Shown here piece after piece: positions 1 to 6,747 of a stretch of 25,783 nt of DNA; the first letter of the stretch is position 1; each line of letters begins with the position of its first letter. The position numbers and the translations under genes were made by a program. The notes beneath the pieces are model-generated. The model searched no databases and was not told the origin of the DNA. It was given only the letters and a program-made list of their open reading frames with translations. Source of the stretch: Anaerolineaceae bacterium (lineage in GTDB: Bacteria > Chloroflexota > Anaerolineae > Anaerolineales > Anaerolineaceae); NCBI GenBank assembly GCA_014860845.1, contig JACZIY010000555.1:1-25783 (forward strand), read 5' to 3'.

Positions 1-594
1 TTCTTTGTCACGATCCAGCCACAATTCCTTGTATTCCCGGTTCCAGTCTATCGTGAAGCGCAACGCAATAATTATCCCCACCACGATTGCAGTCCAGATA
101 ACCGGACCCCGCAATCCCGCAACCCACAACACCGGTGCAAACAATAATCCGGCTACAACACTTGCACGGGCACTTTGCCGAATAATCAATGTAAGCGCAA
201 TCAGAAGAGCGTAGGTAATCAAAATCGCCACCGGCGCAAAAGCCATTAATCCGCCATTGGCTGTCGCCAATCCCATGCCGCCTCTGAAACCAGCAAATAT
301 TGGCCAACAATGACCTATTACGGCCGTACTTGCAGTTAAGGCAATAATCCACGTCGCTGGCGCATAATGGATGGCTAACCAGGTAGGTAGAAAGCCTTTG
401 GATACATCCAGTATAAAAACCGCAGCACCAGGCAAAAAACCGGCCTGACGAATGGTATTGGTCGTTGTGGCATGACCAGATCCGTTATCCCGAACATCAA
501 CACCTTTTACCAGACGGGTAATCCAAACCGCAAATGGAAAAGATCCACTCAAATAACCGAGCAGGGCAAATCCTAAAGCATAAAGAACAACCAT
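1..594 (-). CDS. plsY: Glycerol-3-phosphate acyltransferase PlsY-like, 3' end cut by window edge
   Basis: An open frame without a stop runs from an ATG at 594 to the left edge, giving 198 residues, close to a full PlsY (about 200). PlsY is an integral membrane enzyme that moves an acyl group from acyl-phosphate to glycerol-3-phosphate, the first acylation in phospholipid synthesis. The translation begins MVVLYALGFALLGYLSGSF and is hydrophobic throughout. Three family landmarks are visible: the first loop as NGSGHATTTNTIRQAG (usually GSGNxGATN), a K-G pair in VSKGFLP, and GFRGGMGLAT (usually GFKGGKGVAT). The altered first loop could mark a clade-specific variant. The gene lies 87 bases downstream of a lipid kinase on the same strand, so a phospholipid operon is likely. 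Family assignment is fairly sure; catalytic activity is inferred. Confidence 0.85.
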   Translation of the reverse strand, partial: MVVLYALGFALLGYLSGSFPFAVWITRLVKGVDVRDNGSGHATTTNTIRQAGFLPGAAVFILDVSKGFLPTWLAIHYAPATWIIALTASTAVIGHCWPIFAGFRGGMGLATANGGLMAFAPVAILITYALLIALTLIIRQSARASVVAGLLFAPVLWVAGLRGPVIWTAIVVGIIIALRFTIDWNREYKELWLDRDKE

Positions 595-681
595 AAAATT
601 CAATTGACGTGTCTCATTTCTATCATCTTCTCCTCAAAGCAAAAGATCCTGGTTTGGATTGAAGAAACAAATACTTTTAAA

Positions 682-1593
682 TTACTTCATAAATTGGATA
701 GCATCCGGAATTACGTTGATCATCAATTTGCGAACATCCATGCCAAAACTGGTAAAAATTTCACCATCACAATGGGTATAAAGTGGCTGTTTACTTGTGA
801 TCGACATTGACCGGCATGTGCCCATCCGGACTTGTTTAAAGCGGGGGTGGGTGCCATTCATAACTTCCGGTAGTAGCCGCAACATCATCAGGCGAGAAAT
901 TTTCCGGATGGCAGCATAATTCAAAATGCCGTCGTCAGTCTTTGCATCCGGAGTTACATTAAATCCACCGCCTTCGCGCGGACCGTTACCAATAGTAAGC
1001 ATAATGACCGGCTCATTCCAGCACCCTTCATCCGTTTCAACCTGTAAATCCATTGGCTTGAAATTAAAGAATATGGTTTGCAAAGTTGCAACCAGATACA
1101 TTAAAAAACCGTGGATCAATTTAATCTTGCGTGTTCGGGTATTCACAGCGGCATCAAAACCGATACCGATTGTATTGTTAAAATATTCCAGGCGGTCATC
1201 ATCACTCTTAACAGATGCCATGTCTAGAGCATGCGGCTGACCATTAAAACAGGCGATAAAAGCCTTGGCAGCCTCATTCGGTAAATCTAGAATATGAGCA
1301 AAATCATTACCAGAACCCAACGGAATGATTCCCAGCACAGGACGTTTCTCAGGTGCAATTTGCATCAGTCCATTGATCACCTCATGAACCGTACCGTCAC
1401 CACCGGCAGCAATCACCATGTCATAACCCAGATCTCCAGCGGATCGCGCAATTTCAATGGCATGTCCGGGATATTCGGTTGAACGCCATTCAGCTTTATG
1501 TTGAGAAGCCAATGGTCTTAAATCCGATGCAATTTTTACTGAACGTCCATGATTCGTTGTGGGATTCAATACAATCAGTGTTTTCTTTGTCAT
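682..1593 (-). CDS. Diacylglycerol/lipid kinase family protein (DAGK catalytic domain)
   Basis: A 303-residue protein of normal length for the YegS/DgkB/BmrU family, cytosolic or peripheral, that phosphorylates a lipid such as diacylglycerol using ATP. The nucleotide-binding GGDGTVHEV lies at residues 64-72 and PLGSGNDFA at 91-99, the two hallmark loops of the DAGK catalytic domain. The N-terminal LIVLNPTTNHGR is the typical first strand and loop (usually NPxSGxG; here the glycines are partly replaced). The C-terminal beta-sandwich (THCDGEIF) is present. The start is supported by GGAG eight bases upstream. It precedes the plsY-like gene on the same strand, which fits a role in recycling or making phospholipid precursors. 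The exact lipid substrate is not readable. Confidence 0.9.
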   Translation of the reverse strand: MTKKTLIVLNPTTNHGRSVKIASDLRPLASQHKAEWRSTEYPGHAIEIARSAGDLGYDMVIAAGGDGTVHEVINGLMQIAPEKRPVLGIIPLGSGNDFAHILDLPNEAAKAFIACFNGQPHALDMASVKSDDDRLEYFNNTIGIGFDAAVNTRTRKIKLIHGFLMYLVATLQTIFFNFKPMDLQVETDEGCWNEPVIMLTIGNGPREGGGFNVTPDAKTDDGILNYAAIRKISRLMMLRLLPEVMNGTHPRFKQVRMGTCRSMSITSKQPLYTHCDGEIFTSFGMDVRKLMINVIPDAIQFMK

Positions 1594-1622
1594 TTGAAAA
1601 ATTCTCCAAAAAAGATTGGTGG

Positions 1623-1628
1623 ATTATA
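1623..1628 (-). promoter_or_regulatory. Possible -10 box for the lipid kinase operon
   Basis: TATAAT on the minus strand about 30 bases before the kinase ATG, with GGAG between the two. No convincing -35 hexamer lies 16-18 bases further upstream, so this is a weak call. Confidence 0.3.
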
Positions 1629-1881
1629 ACTTGAAAAAGAAATATCAGGAAAATTTTGATTAATAGAAAACCAATAAACTGTTAAAACCCTTAATGCTAC
1701 CTGAAGATACTCAATTACATGGAGCCGGAAAGCACGGGTAATGGGGGCAACCTGGACATGCTTCACCTCCATTTCCAGGAGCTTTCGTAATTGGGTTCGA
1801 TCACTTTGGCCTTTGTTAATATCGGATAAATATAATTATCCCTAATCCGATACCGATTGCCTTTTTCTCTATTTAACAATT

Positions 1882-1904
1882 TTCCCCGGATCTACTCCGG
1901 GGAA
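1882..1904. other. Perfect 9-bp hairpin, possible old terminator
   Basis: TTCCCCGGA and TCCGGGGAA are separated by a 5-base loop. Read on the minus strand, the hairpin follows the tRNA-like tail at 1929-1945 after about 25 bases, the arrangement expected for a tRNA terminator. The run after it (AATTGTT) is a poor U-tract, so termination is uncertain. Confidence 0.45.
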
Positions 1905-1928
1905 GCGTCTCACTCATAGTCATATTGC

Positions 1929-1983
1929 AAGTGCCCCCAAGGGGATCCTGTATAAAGGGATAATATTAAGTCGAGAGGGCATA
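1929..1983. repeat. Direct repeat copy A, starts with tRNA-Glu 3' tail
   Basis: AAGTGCCCCCAAGGGGA at 1929-1945 is identical over 17 bases to 21395-21411, which spans the 3' end of the tRNA-Glu gene and three bases beyond it. The copy then continues with sequence not found in the tRNA but shared imperfectly with copy B at 2638-2690, including GGATAATA and GTC.AGAGGG. Both copies have the same orientation and lie either side of the PIN gene. Possible attachment-site remnant. Confidence 0.6.
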
Positions 1984-2069
1984 AGACGGATGTGCCCTGG
2001 TATTTAGATCTCAAACCACCCTAAAGCTTATTCTTGGGCGGGAAGGCCAGATCTCAACTCTGGTTTCGA

Positions 2070-2567
2070 TCACTCTGAAGACATTTGAGCAAGTAGGTAT
2101 CGTACACGCTGCACCAAATCGCCGGGTTTGAGCACCGTTACAGATTCTACACCGGGTTGAAAGTGCCGAATATTGTACGTGGTAAGGTAAATACATCCAT
2201 CGCGCACCACAGCAGCCAAAATGGGTAAATCCTTTGGGTCAGCAGCCTGTGACAATGCCTTGATTTCGGCCACGGTCGGATTTGAAACTACATGAAGACA
2301 ACGACTCATTATCATCTGAAAGGCTGGCATTGCAGCCGGCATTTTCTCTTCCAAATTGCGTTCCACCTCAGTGATAACCTGCTCACTGGTCACTGATTCG
2401 ATCAAGGTGATTTCTGCCATACGGAGGATCACCAAACTGGCACTATGCTCATTGGGCGAAGCCGCACCCGCAAAAAGCACATCAGCATCTACGAAGATGC
2501 GCGGTTTAGGTGGGTTGTTTGCCTTACTTTTCCTTGTTGTACCGATCGCGTTGCTTGCGGCTCGCAT
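2070..2567 (-). CDS. PIN-domain protein (predicted ribonuclease, toxin-like)
   Basis: The PIN fold is recognisable: RIFVDADVLFAG gives the first acidic residues, EVERNL the central acid, and ADPKDLPILAAV plus TTYNIRHF the later acidic region. PIN proteins are usually Mg/Mn-dependent RNases, often the toxin of a VapBC pair. No antitoxin-like small frame adjoins it. I place the start at the ATG at 2567, giving 165 residues. The frame extends upstream to a TTG at 2603, but that part lies inside a transcription terminator hairpin. Neither start has a good ribosome-binding site, so the true N-terminus is uncertain. The gene sits alone between two direct repeats, suggesting a small acquired cassette. 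PIN assignment is fairly sure; toxin activity is inferred. Confidence 0.65.
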   Translation of the reverse strand: MRAASNAIGTTRKSKANNPPKPRIFVDADVLFAGAASPNEHSASLVILRMAEITLIESVTSEQVITEVERNLEEKMPAAMPAFQMIMSRCLHVVSNPTVAEIKALSQAADPKDLPILAAVVRDGCIYLTTYNIRHFQPGVESVTVLKPGDLVQRVRYLLAQMSSE

Positions 2568-2598
2568 AAAAAAATACGCTCTGAAAGCAGGGCGTATT
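2566..2598 (-). terminator. Rho-independent terminator ending at the PIN gene start
   Basis: On the minus strand a 10-bp stem (arms 2589-2598 and 2573-2582, one G-U pair, 6-base loop) is followed by seven T. Its stem is nearly identical to that of the tRNA-Glu terminator at 21341-21367. It lies about 40 bases beyond the tRNA-like tail of copy B and runs directly into the ATG at 2567, so it cannot be the end of the PIN transcript. Confidence 0.65.
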
Positions 2599-2637
2599 AG
2601 CAAAGTCCTTATAGAAAATATGGTCTATATGTTCCTT

Positions 2638-2690
2638 TGCCCCCAAGGGGATACCTTATATACGGATAATACAATGTCAAGAGGGTAGAA
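2638..2690. repeat. Direct repeat copy B, starts with tRNA-Glu 3' tail
   Basis: TGCCCCCAAGGGGA at 2638-2651 equals the tRNA-Glu 3' end. The following bases match copy A imperfectly (GGATAATA, then GTCAAGAGGG). On the minus strand the far part contains TTGACA (2675-2680), but no good -10 box lies 17 bases on, so I do not call a promoter. Confidence 0.6.
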
Positions 2691-2771
2691 TTGCTGAAAA
2701 CGTATGTAGTGCTATTGTAAATGTTTTTATCTCTGGTGGATAACAGGCTTTCCTACCTGCATTTTCGATGC

Positions 2772-2777
2772 TAAAAT
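2772..2777 (+). promoter_or_regulatory. -10 box TAAAAT, possibly giving a leaderless mRNA
   Basis: TAAAAT ends six bases before the ATG at 2784, so transcription from it would begin at or next to the start codon. No Shine-Dalgarno motif precedes this ATG, which agrees with leaderless initiation. The -35 region is weak. Confidence 0.4.
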
Positions 2778-2783
2778 ATCTTT

Positions 2784-3776
2784 ATGATTGAATTAACAGA
2801 TTTGCAGAAGATTCTGGACAAAGGGGTGGTGATTGATATTCCTTCGCTAGAAATAAAAGCTGGGCAAGTGGCAGCTCTGCTTGGGCCGGTGGATAGTGGT
2901 AAAGATATATTGTTCCAGTTGCTCATCGGTGAACTTCACCCAACAAGGGGTAGCGTACGTCTGTTTGGAGTGGATCCCTGCGAAGAGCGGAAAGTCTTCA
3001 GCCAACAGGTCGGAGTAATGTTTTTTGATGACAATCTCTATAAACGCTTCTCGGTGCTTGGCAATCTGCAGTTCTACTGTCGCTTGCAGCGCTTGCCGAA
3101 AACACGGGCAGCCGAAGTTTTGGAACAGGTCGGTTTATCTGATCACGCCAGTTTCAAAACAGAGAAGCTTTCTCCCGGCCTTTCCAGGAGGCTGGCACTC
3201 GGACGGGCGATCCTCAATACGCCTAGCGCATTGTTGCTTGTTGAACCGTATGCACGCTGCGAGCAGGCATCTGTAAAAGTGATCAGCCAGGTTATCCGGA
3301 AACTGTCTGACGCCGGGACCACAGTTTTGATCTTTACCCAGGATGCTGCCAATCTGGAGAACCTCTGCGACACCATCTATCGCATGAATCAGGGACGGAT
3401 TATCGAGTCGTTTGACCCTCGGGAGCAACAACAACGCCAGCGGCCGTTCATGGTCCCAGCCCGTGGAGAGGAAAAGATCATCCTGATTGACCCAGCAGAC
3501 ATTCTGTACGTTTTTGCCCAGGATGACCGCGCCTACCTGCAAACCAACCAGGGTCGCCTGCCGACTCGTTTCACCTTGTCCGAGCTGGAAAAACGTCTGT
3601 CGCGTAGCGGATTCTTTCGTGCACACCGCGCATATCTCGTCAACCTGCAGCAGATCAAGGAAGTGATCCCCTATACCCGGGACAGTTTCAGCCTGAGGCT
3701 GAAGGATGTCGCAGGGACAGAGATTCCTCTAAGCAAATCCGCCGAACGTGAGTTGCGCGAGCTTTTGGGCTATTAG
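2784..3776 (+). CDS. Degenerate ABC ATPase fused to LytTR DNA-binding domain
   Basis: A 330-residue fusion. Residues 1-215 have the ABC ATPase fold and 228-330 a LytTR domain (from EKIILIDPADILYV through GFFRAHRAYLVNLQQI to PLSKSAERELRELL). ABC-LytTR fusions are a known architecture, thought to be transcription regulators. Here every catalytic loop is altered. The P-loop is GPVDSGKD (34-41), the Q-loop glutamine is missing (FFDDNLY), the signature is LSPGLSRR (129-136), Walker B is LLLVEP with Val for the Mg-binding Asp, and the H-loop His is Gln (FTQDAA). ATP hydrolysis is unlikely, so the domain may bind the neighbouring exporter ATPase or just nucleotide. It stands 196 bases upstream of the exporter genes and probably controls them. 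Confidence 0.9.
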   Translation: MIELTDLQKILDKGVVIDIPSLEIKAGQVAALLGPVDSGKDILFQLLIGELHPTRGSVRLFGVDPCEERKVFSQQVGVMFFDDNLYKRFSVLGNLQFYCRLQRLPKTRAAEVLEQVGLSDHASFKTEKLSPGLSRRLALGRAILNTPSALLLVEPYARCEQASVKVISQVIRKLSDAGTTVLIFTQDAANLENLCDTIYRMNQGRIIESFDPREQQQRQRPFMVPARGEEKIILIDPADILYVFAQDDRAYLQTNQGRLPTRFTLSELEKRLSRSGFFRAHRAYLVNLQQIKEVIPYTRDSFSLRLKDVAGTEIPLSKSAERELRELLGY

Positions 3777-3886
3777 TCTTTGCCCAAACCCCCTTTTTGA
3801 AGCCTAATAAACAGCACTGAAAATGTGCTATTCACCTCCATTTTTGAGCCTTTTACCGCCCTCATAAGCCGTTTGCCGGTTTTTTG

Positions 3887-3916
3887 TTGCGCGGCATATT
3901 TCTTTTTTTGTATACT
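3887..3916 (+). promoter_or_regulatory. Promoter for the ABC exporter operon
   Basis: TTGCGC and TATACT separated by 18 bases, about 56 bases before the ATPase ATG at 3973. A T-rich stretch with repeated CCGTTT/CCGGTT lies just upstream (about 3870-3885) and could hold a LytTR site, but I see no clear pair at helical spacing. Confidence 0.5.
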
Positions 3917-3972
3917 GATGCCAGAAAGATGACCTGCAAAAAACGTTGCTAGATAAGATAAGGAGTGACGCG

Positions 3973-4719
3973 ATGAAAGCGATCGAAGCTCAAAACCTGA
4001 CCCGACACTTCAACGGCCTGTGCGCTGTTGATGGAATCAGTTTCAACATTGAACCCGGTGAGATCTTTGGTTTCTTGGGTCCAAACGGCGCAGGCAAAAC
4101 CACCACCATCCGCATGTTGACCGGGCAACTGCTGCCAACCTCCGGCTCGGCGAAAGTGGCCGGCTATGATATCGTCAACGAACGCCAGCATCTCAAACCA
4201 AAGATCGGCGTGGTATTTGACAGCCAGAATATCTACGAGCGCATGTCAGCACGCGAGAACCTGGTTTTCTATGCCCGTCTTTACCGTGTCCAGAGAACCC
4301 GCGTGAACGAGGTCCTGGCCCAGGTCGGCTTGATCGAGCGCGCTGGCGATAAGGTCCAGAAATATTCGAATGGGATGAAACAACGGGTGCTGATCGCCCG
4401 GGCCTTGCTCCATAAACCCGAAGTCCTGTTCCTGGATGAACCAACGCGTGGCCTGGACCCGCACATTGCCCGTGACATCCGCAGCATTATCGCCGGCTTG
4501 GCCAAGGAAGGCATGACAGTATTCCTGACAACCCATTACATGGAAGAAGCCGACCAACTCAGCCAGCGAGTCGCATTCATCGACCGGGGAAGCATCGTTG
4601 CCCTGGATACCCCGGCGCTTTTGAAAGCCAAATATGGCAAGAATGAAAAGACAACTTTGGAAGACATCTTCATCCAATTGACTGGAAGTGACTTGCGAAG
4701 AGAAAGTGAGTTATTATGA
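3973..4719 (+). CDS. ABC exporter ATP-binding protein (NatA-like)
   Basis: A cytosolic ATPase subunit of 248 residues powering the ABC-2 permeases encoded downstream. All motifs are intact: Walker A GPNGAGKT (36-43), Q-loop in VVFDSQNIYERMS, signature YSNGMKQR (131-138), Walker B VLFLDEP (151-157) and H-loop TTH (176-178). The TLEDIFIQLTG near the C-terminus is typical of this exporter subfamily. I chose the ATG at 3973 because AGGAG lies seven bases before it; an ATG at 3946 in the same frame has no such site. Its last bases overlap the permease start (ATGA), indicating translational coupling. Its sequence follows the same path as the degenerate ATPase upstream (FDSQNIYERMS against FFDDNLYKRFS), suggesting common origin. 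Substrate unknown. Confidence 0.95.
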   Translation: MKAIEAQNLTRHFNGLCAVDGISFNIEPGEIFGFLGPNGAGKTTTIRMLTGQLLPTSGSAKVAGYDIVNERQHLKPKIGVVFDSQNIYERMSARENLVFYARLYRVQRTRVNEVLAQVGLIERAGDKVQKYSNGMKQRVLIARALLHKPEVLFLDEPTRGLDPHIARDIRSIIAGLAKEGMTVFLTTHYMEEADQLSQRVAFIDRGSIVALDTPALLKAKYGKNEKTTLEDIFIQLTGSDLRRESELL

Positions 4720-5795
4720 AAACACTAAAAGACACCTTATATACTGCCTGGATCATTGGCACAAAAGATATCGTGGATGCCCTGAAAAATAAGAGCAGCC
4801 GCACCAATATCATCATCATGATCGGGATGGTAGCTTTCTTCTACTGGTTTGGCAGCCTGCGTCCTTTCGACAAGGATGTGAACGTGATCGTGTACGATGA
4901 AGGAGAAACCAGTCTGTCAATTGAAAAGGAAAAACTAGAAAATGGGGTAACTTACTCTTTTCGAGAGGCTACTTCATTGCAGGAAATGGAAACTAAGATG
5001 GCCAATCAGAATCTTGGTCTGGTGCTCCCACCCGACCTAAACCAGACCCTGGCCTCCGATGAGACAACGACTCTGAGTGGTTACATTTTCTGGGTCGACC
5101 GCATGAAGGTCACCGATTTGGAAGCAAAATACAGTCTTGCCTTCAGCGAAATCCTCGGCCAGCCTGTGCAAGTCGATATCGGGAAGAATATCATCATCCC
5201 ACAAGCAAACGCAGATGGCATGCAGACTACTGTGGCCTCGCAAATGATCTATTTTGTCTTCACGATCGCGCTCCTTATGATCCCGCACCTGATGGTGGAG
5301 GAAAAACAGACCAAGACCCTGGATGCGTTGCTAACTTCCCCAGCCAGCCCAGGAGAGGTCGTTCTGGGTAAAGCGTTGGCAGGTTTTTTCTATATCCTGC
5401 TTACTGGTGGATTGGCGCTTGCCATGTACTCGATGTACATTGTCAATTGGTTCCTGGCACTATCGGCTTTTCTGGGATATGCCCTCTTGGCTATTGGGTT
5501 GGGGCTTGCAGTCGGGAGTTTTGTCAATTCCATGAAACAAGCGGGGATATGGATGGTAGCGCTGATTCTTATTCTAGTGATCCCTCCGCTCTTCTACATG
5601 GAGTCAAACCTAAAATCAGGAATCCAGATTTTTCTATCCTGGTTCCCATCTTCGGCATTGGCCAGCCTGTTCCGCTTCTCTCTCACTACAGGCGTTACCC
5701 CAGGGCAAGTGTGGCCAAATCTTGCAATTGCTGTAGCTAGTATCGCTGTGGTCTTTGGCCTGGTCATCTGGAAAGTGCGGCGATCCGACCGGTAA
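4716..5795 (+). CDS. ABC-2 type transporter permease, copy 1 (NatB-like)
   Basis: A 359-residue membrane subunit: one N-terminal membrane helix (IIIMIGMVAFFYWFG), an extracytoplasmic domain of about 130 residues (from about 50 to 180), then five or so C-terminal helices. The cytoplasmic motif EEKQTKTLDALLTSPAS followed by VVLGKALAG is the ABC-2 family signature. It overlaps the ATPase gene by four bases. It is clearly paralogous to the permease at 6748-7842: both share KDIVDALKNK near the start, the EEK.TKT..ALL.SPAS motif and a final IWK.RRSDR. With one ATPase and two permeases, a heterodimeric exporter is likely. The exported substrate cannot be told; NatAB (sodium) and antibiotic-peptide exporters are both relatives. 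Confidence 0.9.
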   Translation: MKTLKDTLYTAWIIGTKDIVDALKNKSSRTNIIIMIGMVAFFYWFGSLRPFDKDVNVIVYDEGETSLSIEKEKLENGVTYSFREATSLQEMETKMANQNLGLVLPPDLNQTLASDETTTLSGYIFWVDRMKVTDLEAKYSLAFSEILGQPVQVDIGKNIIIPQANADGMQTTVASQMIYFVFTIALLMIPHLMVEEKQTKTLDALLTSPASPGEVVLGKALAGFFYILLTGGLALAMYSMYIVNWFLALSAFLGYALLAIGLGLAVGSFVNSMKQAGIWMVALILILVIPPLFYMESNLKSGIQIFLSWFPSSALASLFRFSLTTGVTPGQVWPNLAIAVASIAVVFGLVIWKVRRSDR

Positions 5796-5874
5796 AGGCT
5801 ATATATTGTCAAATGAGGCCGTAGTCGTATGGATAACAATTCGGTCAGCTGATTTTTAAAAATGAAAGGATCCT

Positions 5875-6687
5875 ATGATGGAAGCAATCCTCTTACCAAC
5901 CAAACGAAAGTTTTCGTGGAGAGTATTCTTGATCGTGCTTGTTCTGACACTTGTTGCTAGCCTGCTGAAAGCACCTATGGTAATTGTAAACGGATATGCT
6001 GACCAGCCTGGGCTTTGGATGAGCATTATCCTTCAGGTCACATTGTCAAACTTCGTCCTTTTCGGGCTACCCGGTGCAATAGGGTTACTGTTGGCAAACC
6101 ATATAGGATTGGGGTTACCCTTCATCGAAGGCTGGGTCTATAAAAAGCCCTTAAAGGGTAAAATCGGGAAGATCGCCTTGATCGCGTTGTTGGCTGCCGC
6201 AGTGTTGACAGTCATCGGTATCGGCGTTCGTTTCCTGACGTTGCCCATGATCCTGGCTGTATTCGAAGCTCGAAACATCCCGCTCTCTGCGCTGGGCGAA
6301 TCGACCCAGGGTCCCTGGTGGACAATGCTGCTGGCGGCACTTTCAGCCGGGATTACGGAAGAGGTGGGATTCCGGTTGGGATTGTTGACCATATTGATCT
6401 GGGGGATCGGATGGATCTGGCATGACGAAACTGGCAGGGCTAAGCCGATTGGGTTCTGGCTCGCCAACTTGCTCGTGGCTGTTTTGTTTGGTGCTATCCA
6501 TTTGCTCAATCTATCCGCGCTGGGGTTGCCATTGATATCTGGTCTGCTGATTCGGGCGATCCTGGGGAATGGACTGTTAGCTCTGGCGTTTGGCTGGCTA
6601 TATCGGACCTATGGGCTTGAAAGCGCTATGCTGACCCATTTCTTCTTGGATGTACTTTTGTATGTTATCCTTCCATTGGCGGTATAA
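5875..6687 (+). CDS. CPBP family intramembrane metalloprotease (Abi)
   Basis: A 270-residue polytopic membrane protein with the three motifs of the CPBP/Abi family (the Rce1 relatives): ITEEVGFRLGLL (EExxxR) at about residues 161-172, FGAIHLLN (FxxxH) and THFFLDVLLY (HxxxD). These residues form the active site in the membrane. Members mature prenylated proteins in eukaryotes and, in bacteria, are often tied to bacteriocin export or self-immunity. It lies between two paralogous ABC permeases; NatB-like permeases joined to CPBP proteases are known, so the protease probably works with the exporter. The start could be ATG 5875 or 5878; AAAGGA before them is better spaced for the second. Confidence 0.88.
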   Translation: MMEAILLPTKRKFSWRVFLIVLVLTLVASLLKAPMVIVNGYADQPGLWMSIILQVTLSNFVLFGLPGAIGLLLANHIGLGLPFIEGWVYKKPLKGKIGKIALIALLAAAVLTVIGIGVRFLTLPMILAVFEARNIPLSALGESTQGPWWTMLLAALSAGITEEVGFRLGLLTILIWGIGWIWHDETGRAKPIGFWLANLLVAVLFGAIHLLNLSALGLPLISGLLIRAILGNGLLALAFGWLYRTYGLESAMLTHFFLDVLLYVILPLAV

Positions 6688-6747
6688 AACGGGATTGAAC
6701 AAACAACCGGGATGGGTTTTTAATCAGCATCATGTGGAGAAATATAA

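Larger units (their letters stand above)
1594..2069. other. Non-coding stretch between lipid kinase and PIN gene
   Basis: No supported gene. It is AT-rich up to about 1870. An 8-bp inverted repeat, TATCGGAT at 1820-1827 and ATCCGATA at 1845-1852, could be an operator. A perfect 9-bp hairpin follows at 1882-1904, then a repeat element (1929-1983) that begins with a copy of the tRNA-Glu 3' end. A 60-codon frame (1590-1772, minus) ends in the kinase ATGA but has no coding character that I can support. Confidence 0.5.

Noticed and set aside
1590..1772. 60-codon minus-strand frame whose stop overlaps the lipid kinase start
   Set aside because: The overlap looks like coupling, but the frame is AT-rich, covers the likely -10 box of the kinase and has no recognisable protein features.
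2653..2680. TTGACA on the minus strand in repeat copy B as a promoter for the PIN gene
   Set aside because: The best -10 at 16-17 bases is TAAGGT, copy A lacks the -35 hexamer, and a terminator lies between it and the gene.
2638..2690. Copy B as a decayed second tRNA-Glu gene
   Set aside because: Only the last 14 bases match; the T-loop, anticodon and D-arm cannot be found at the right spacing.
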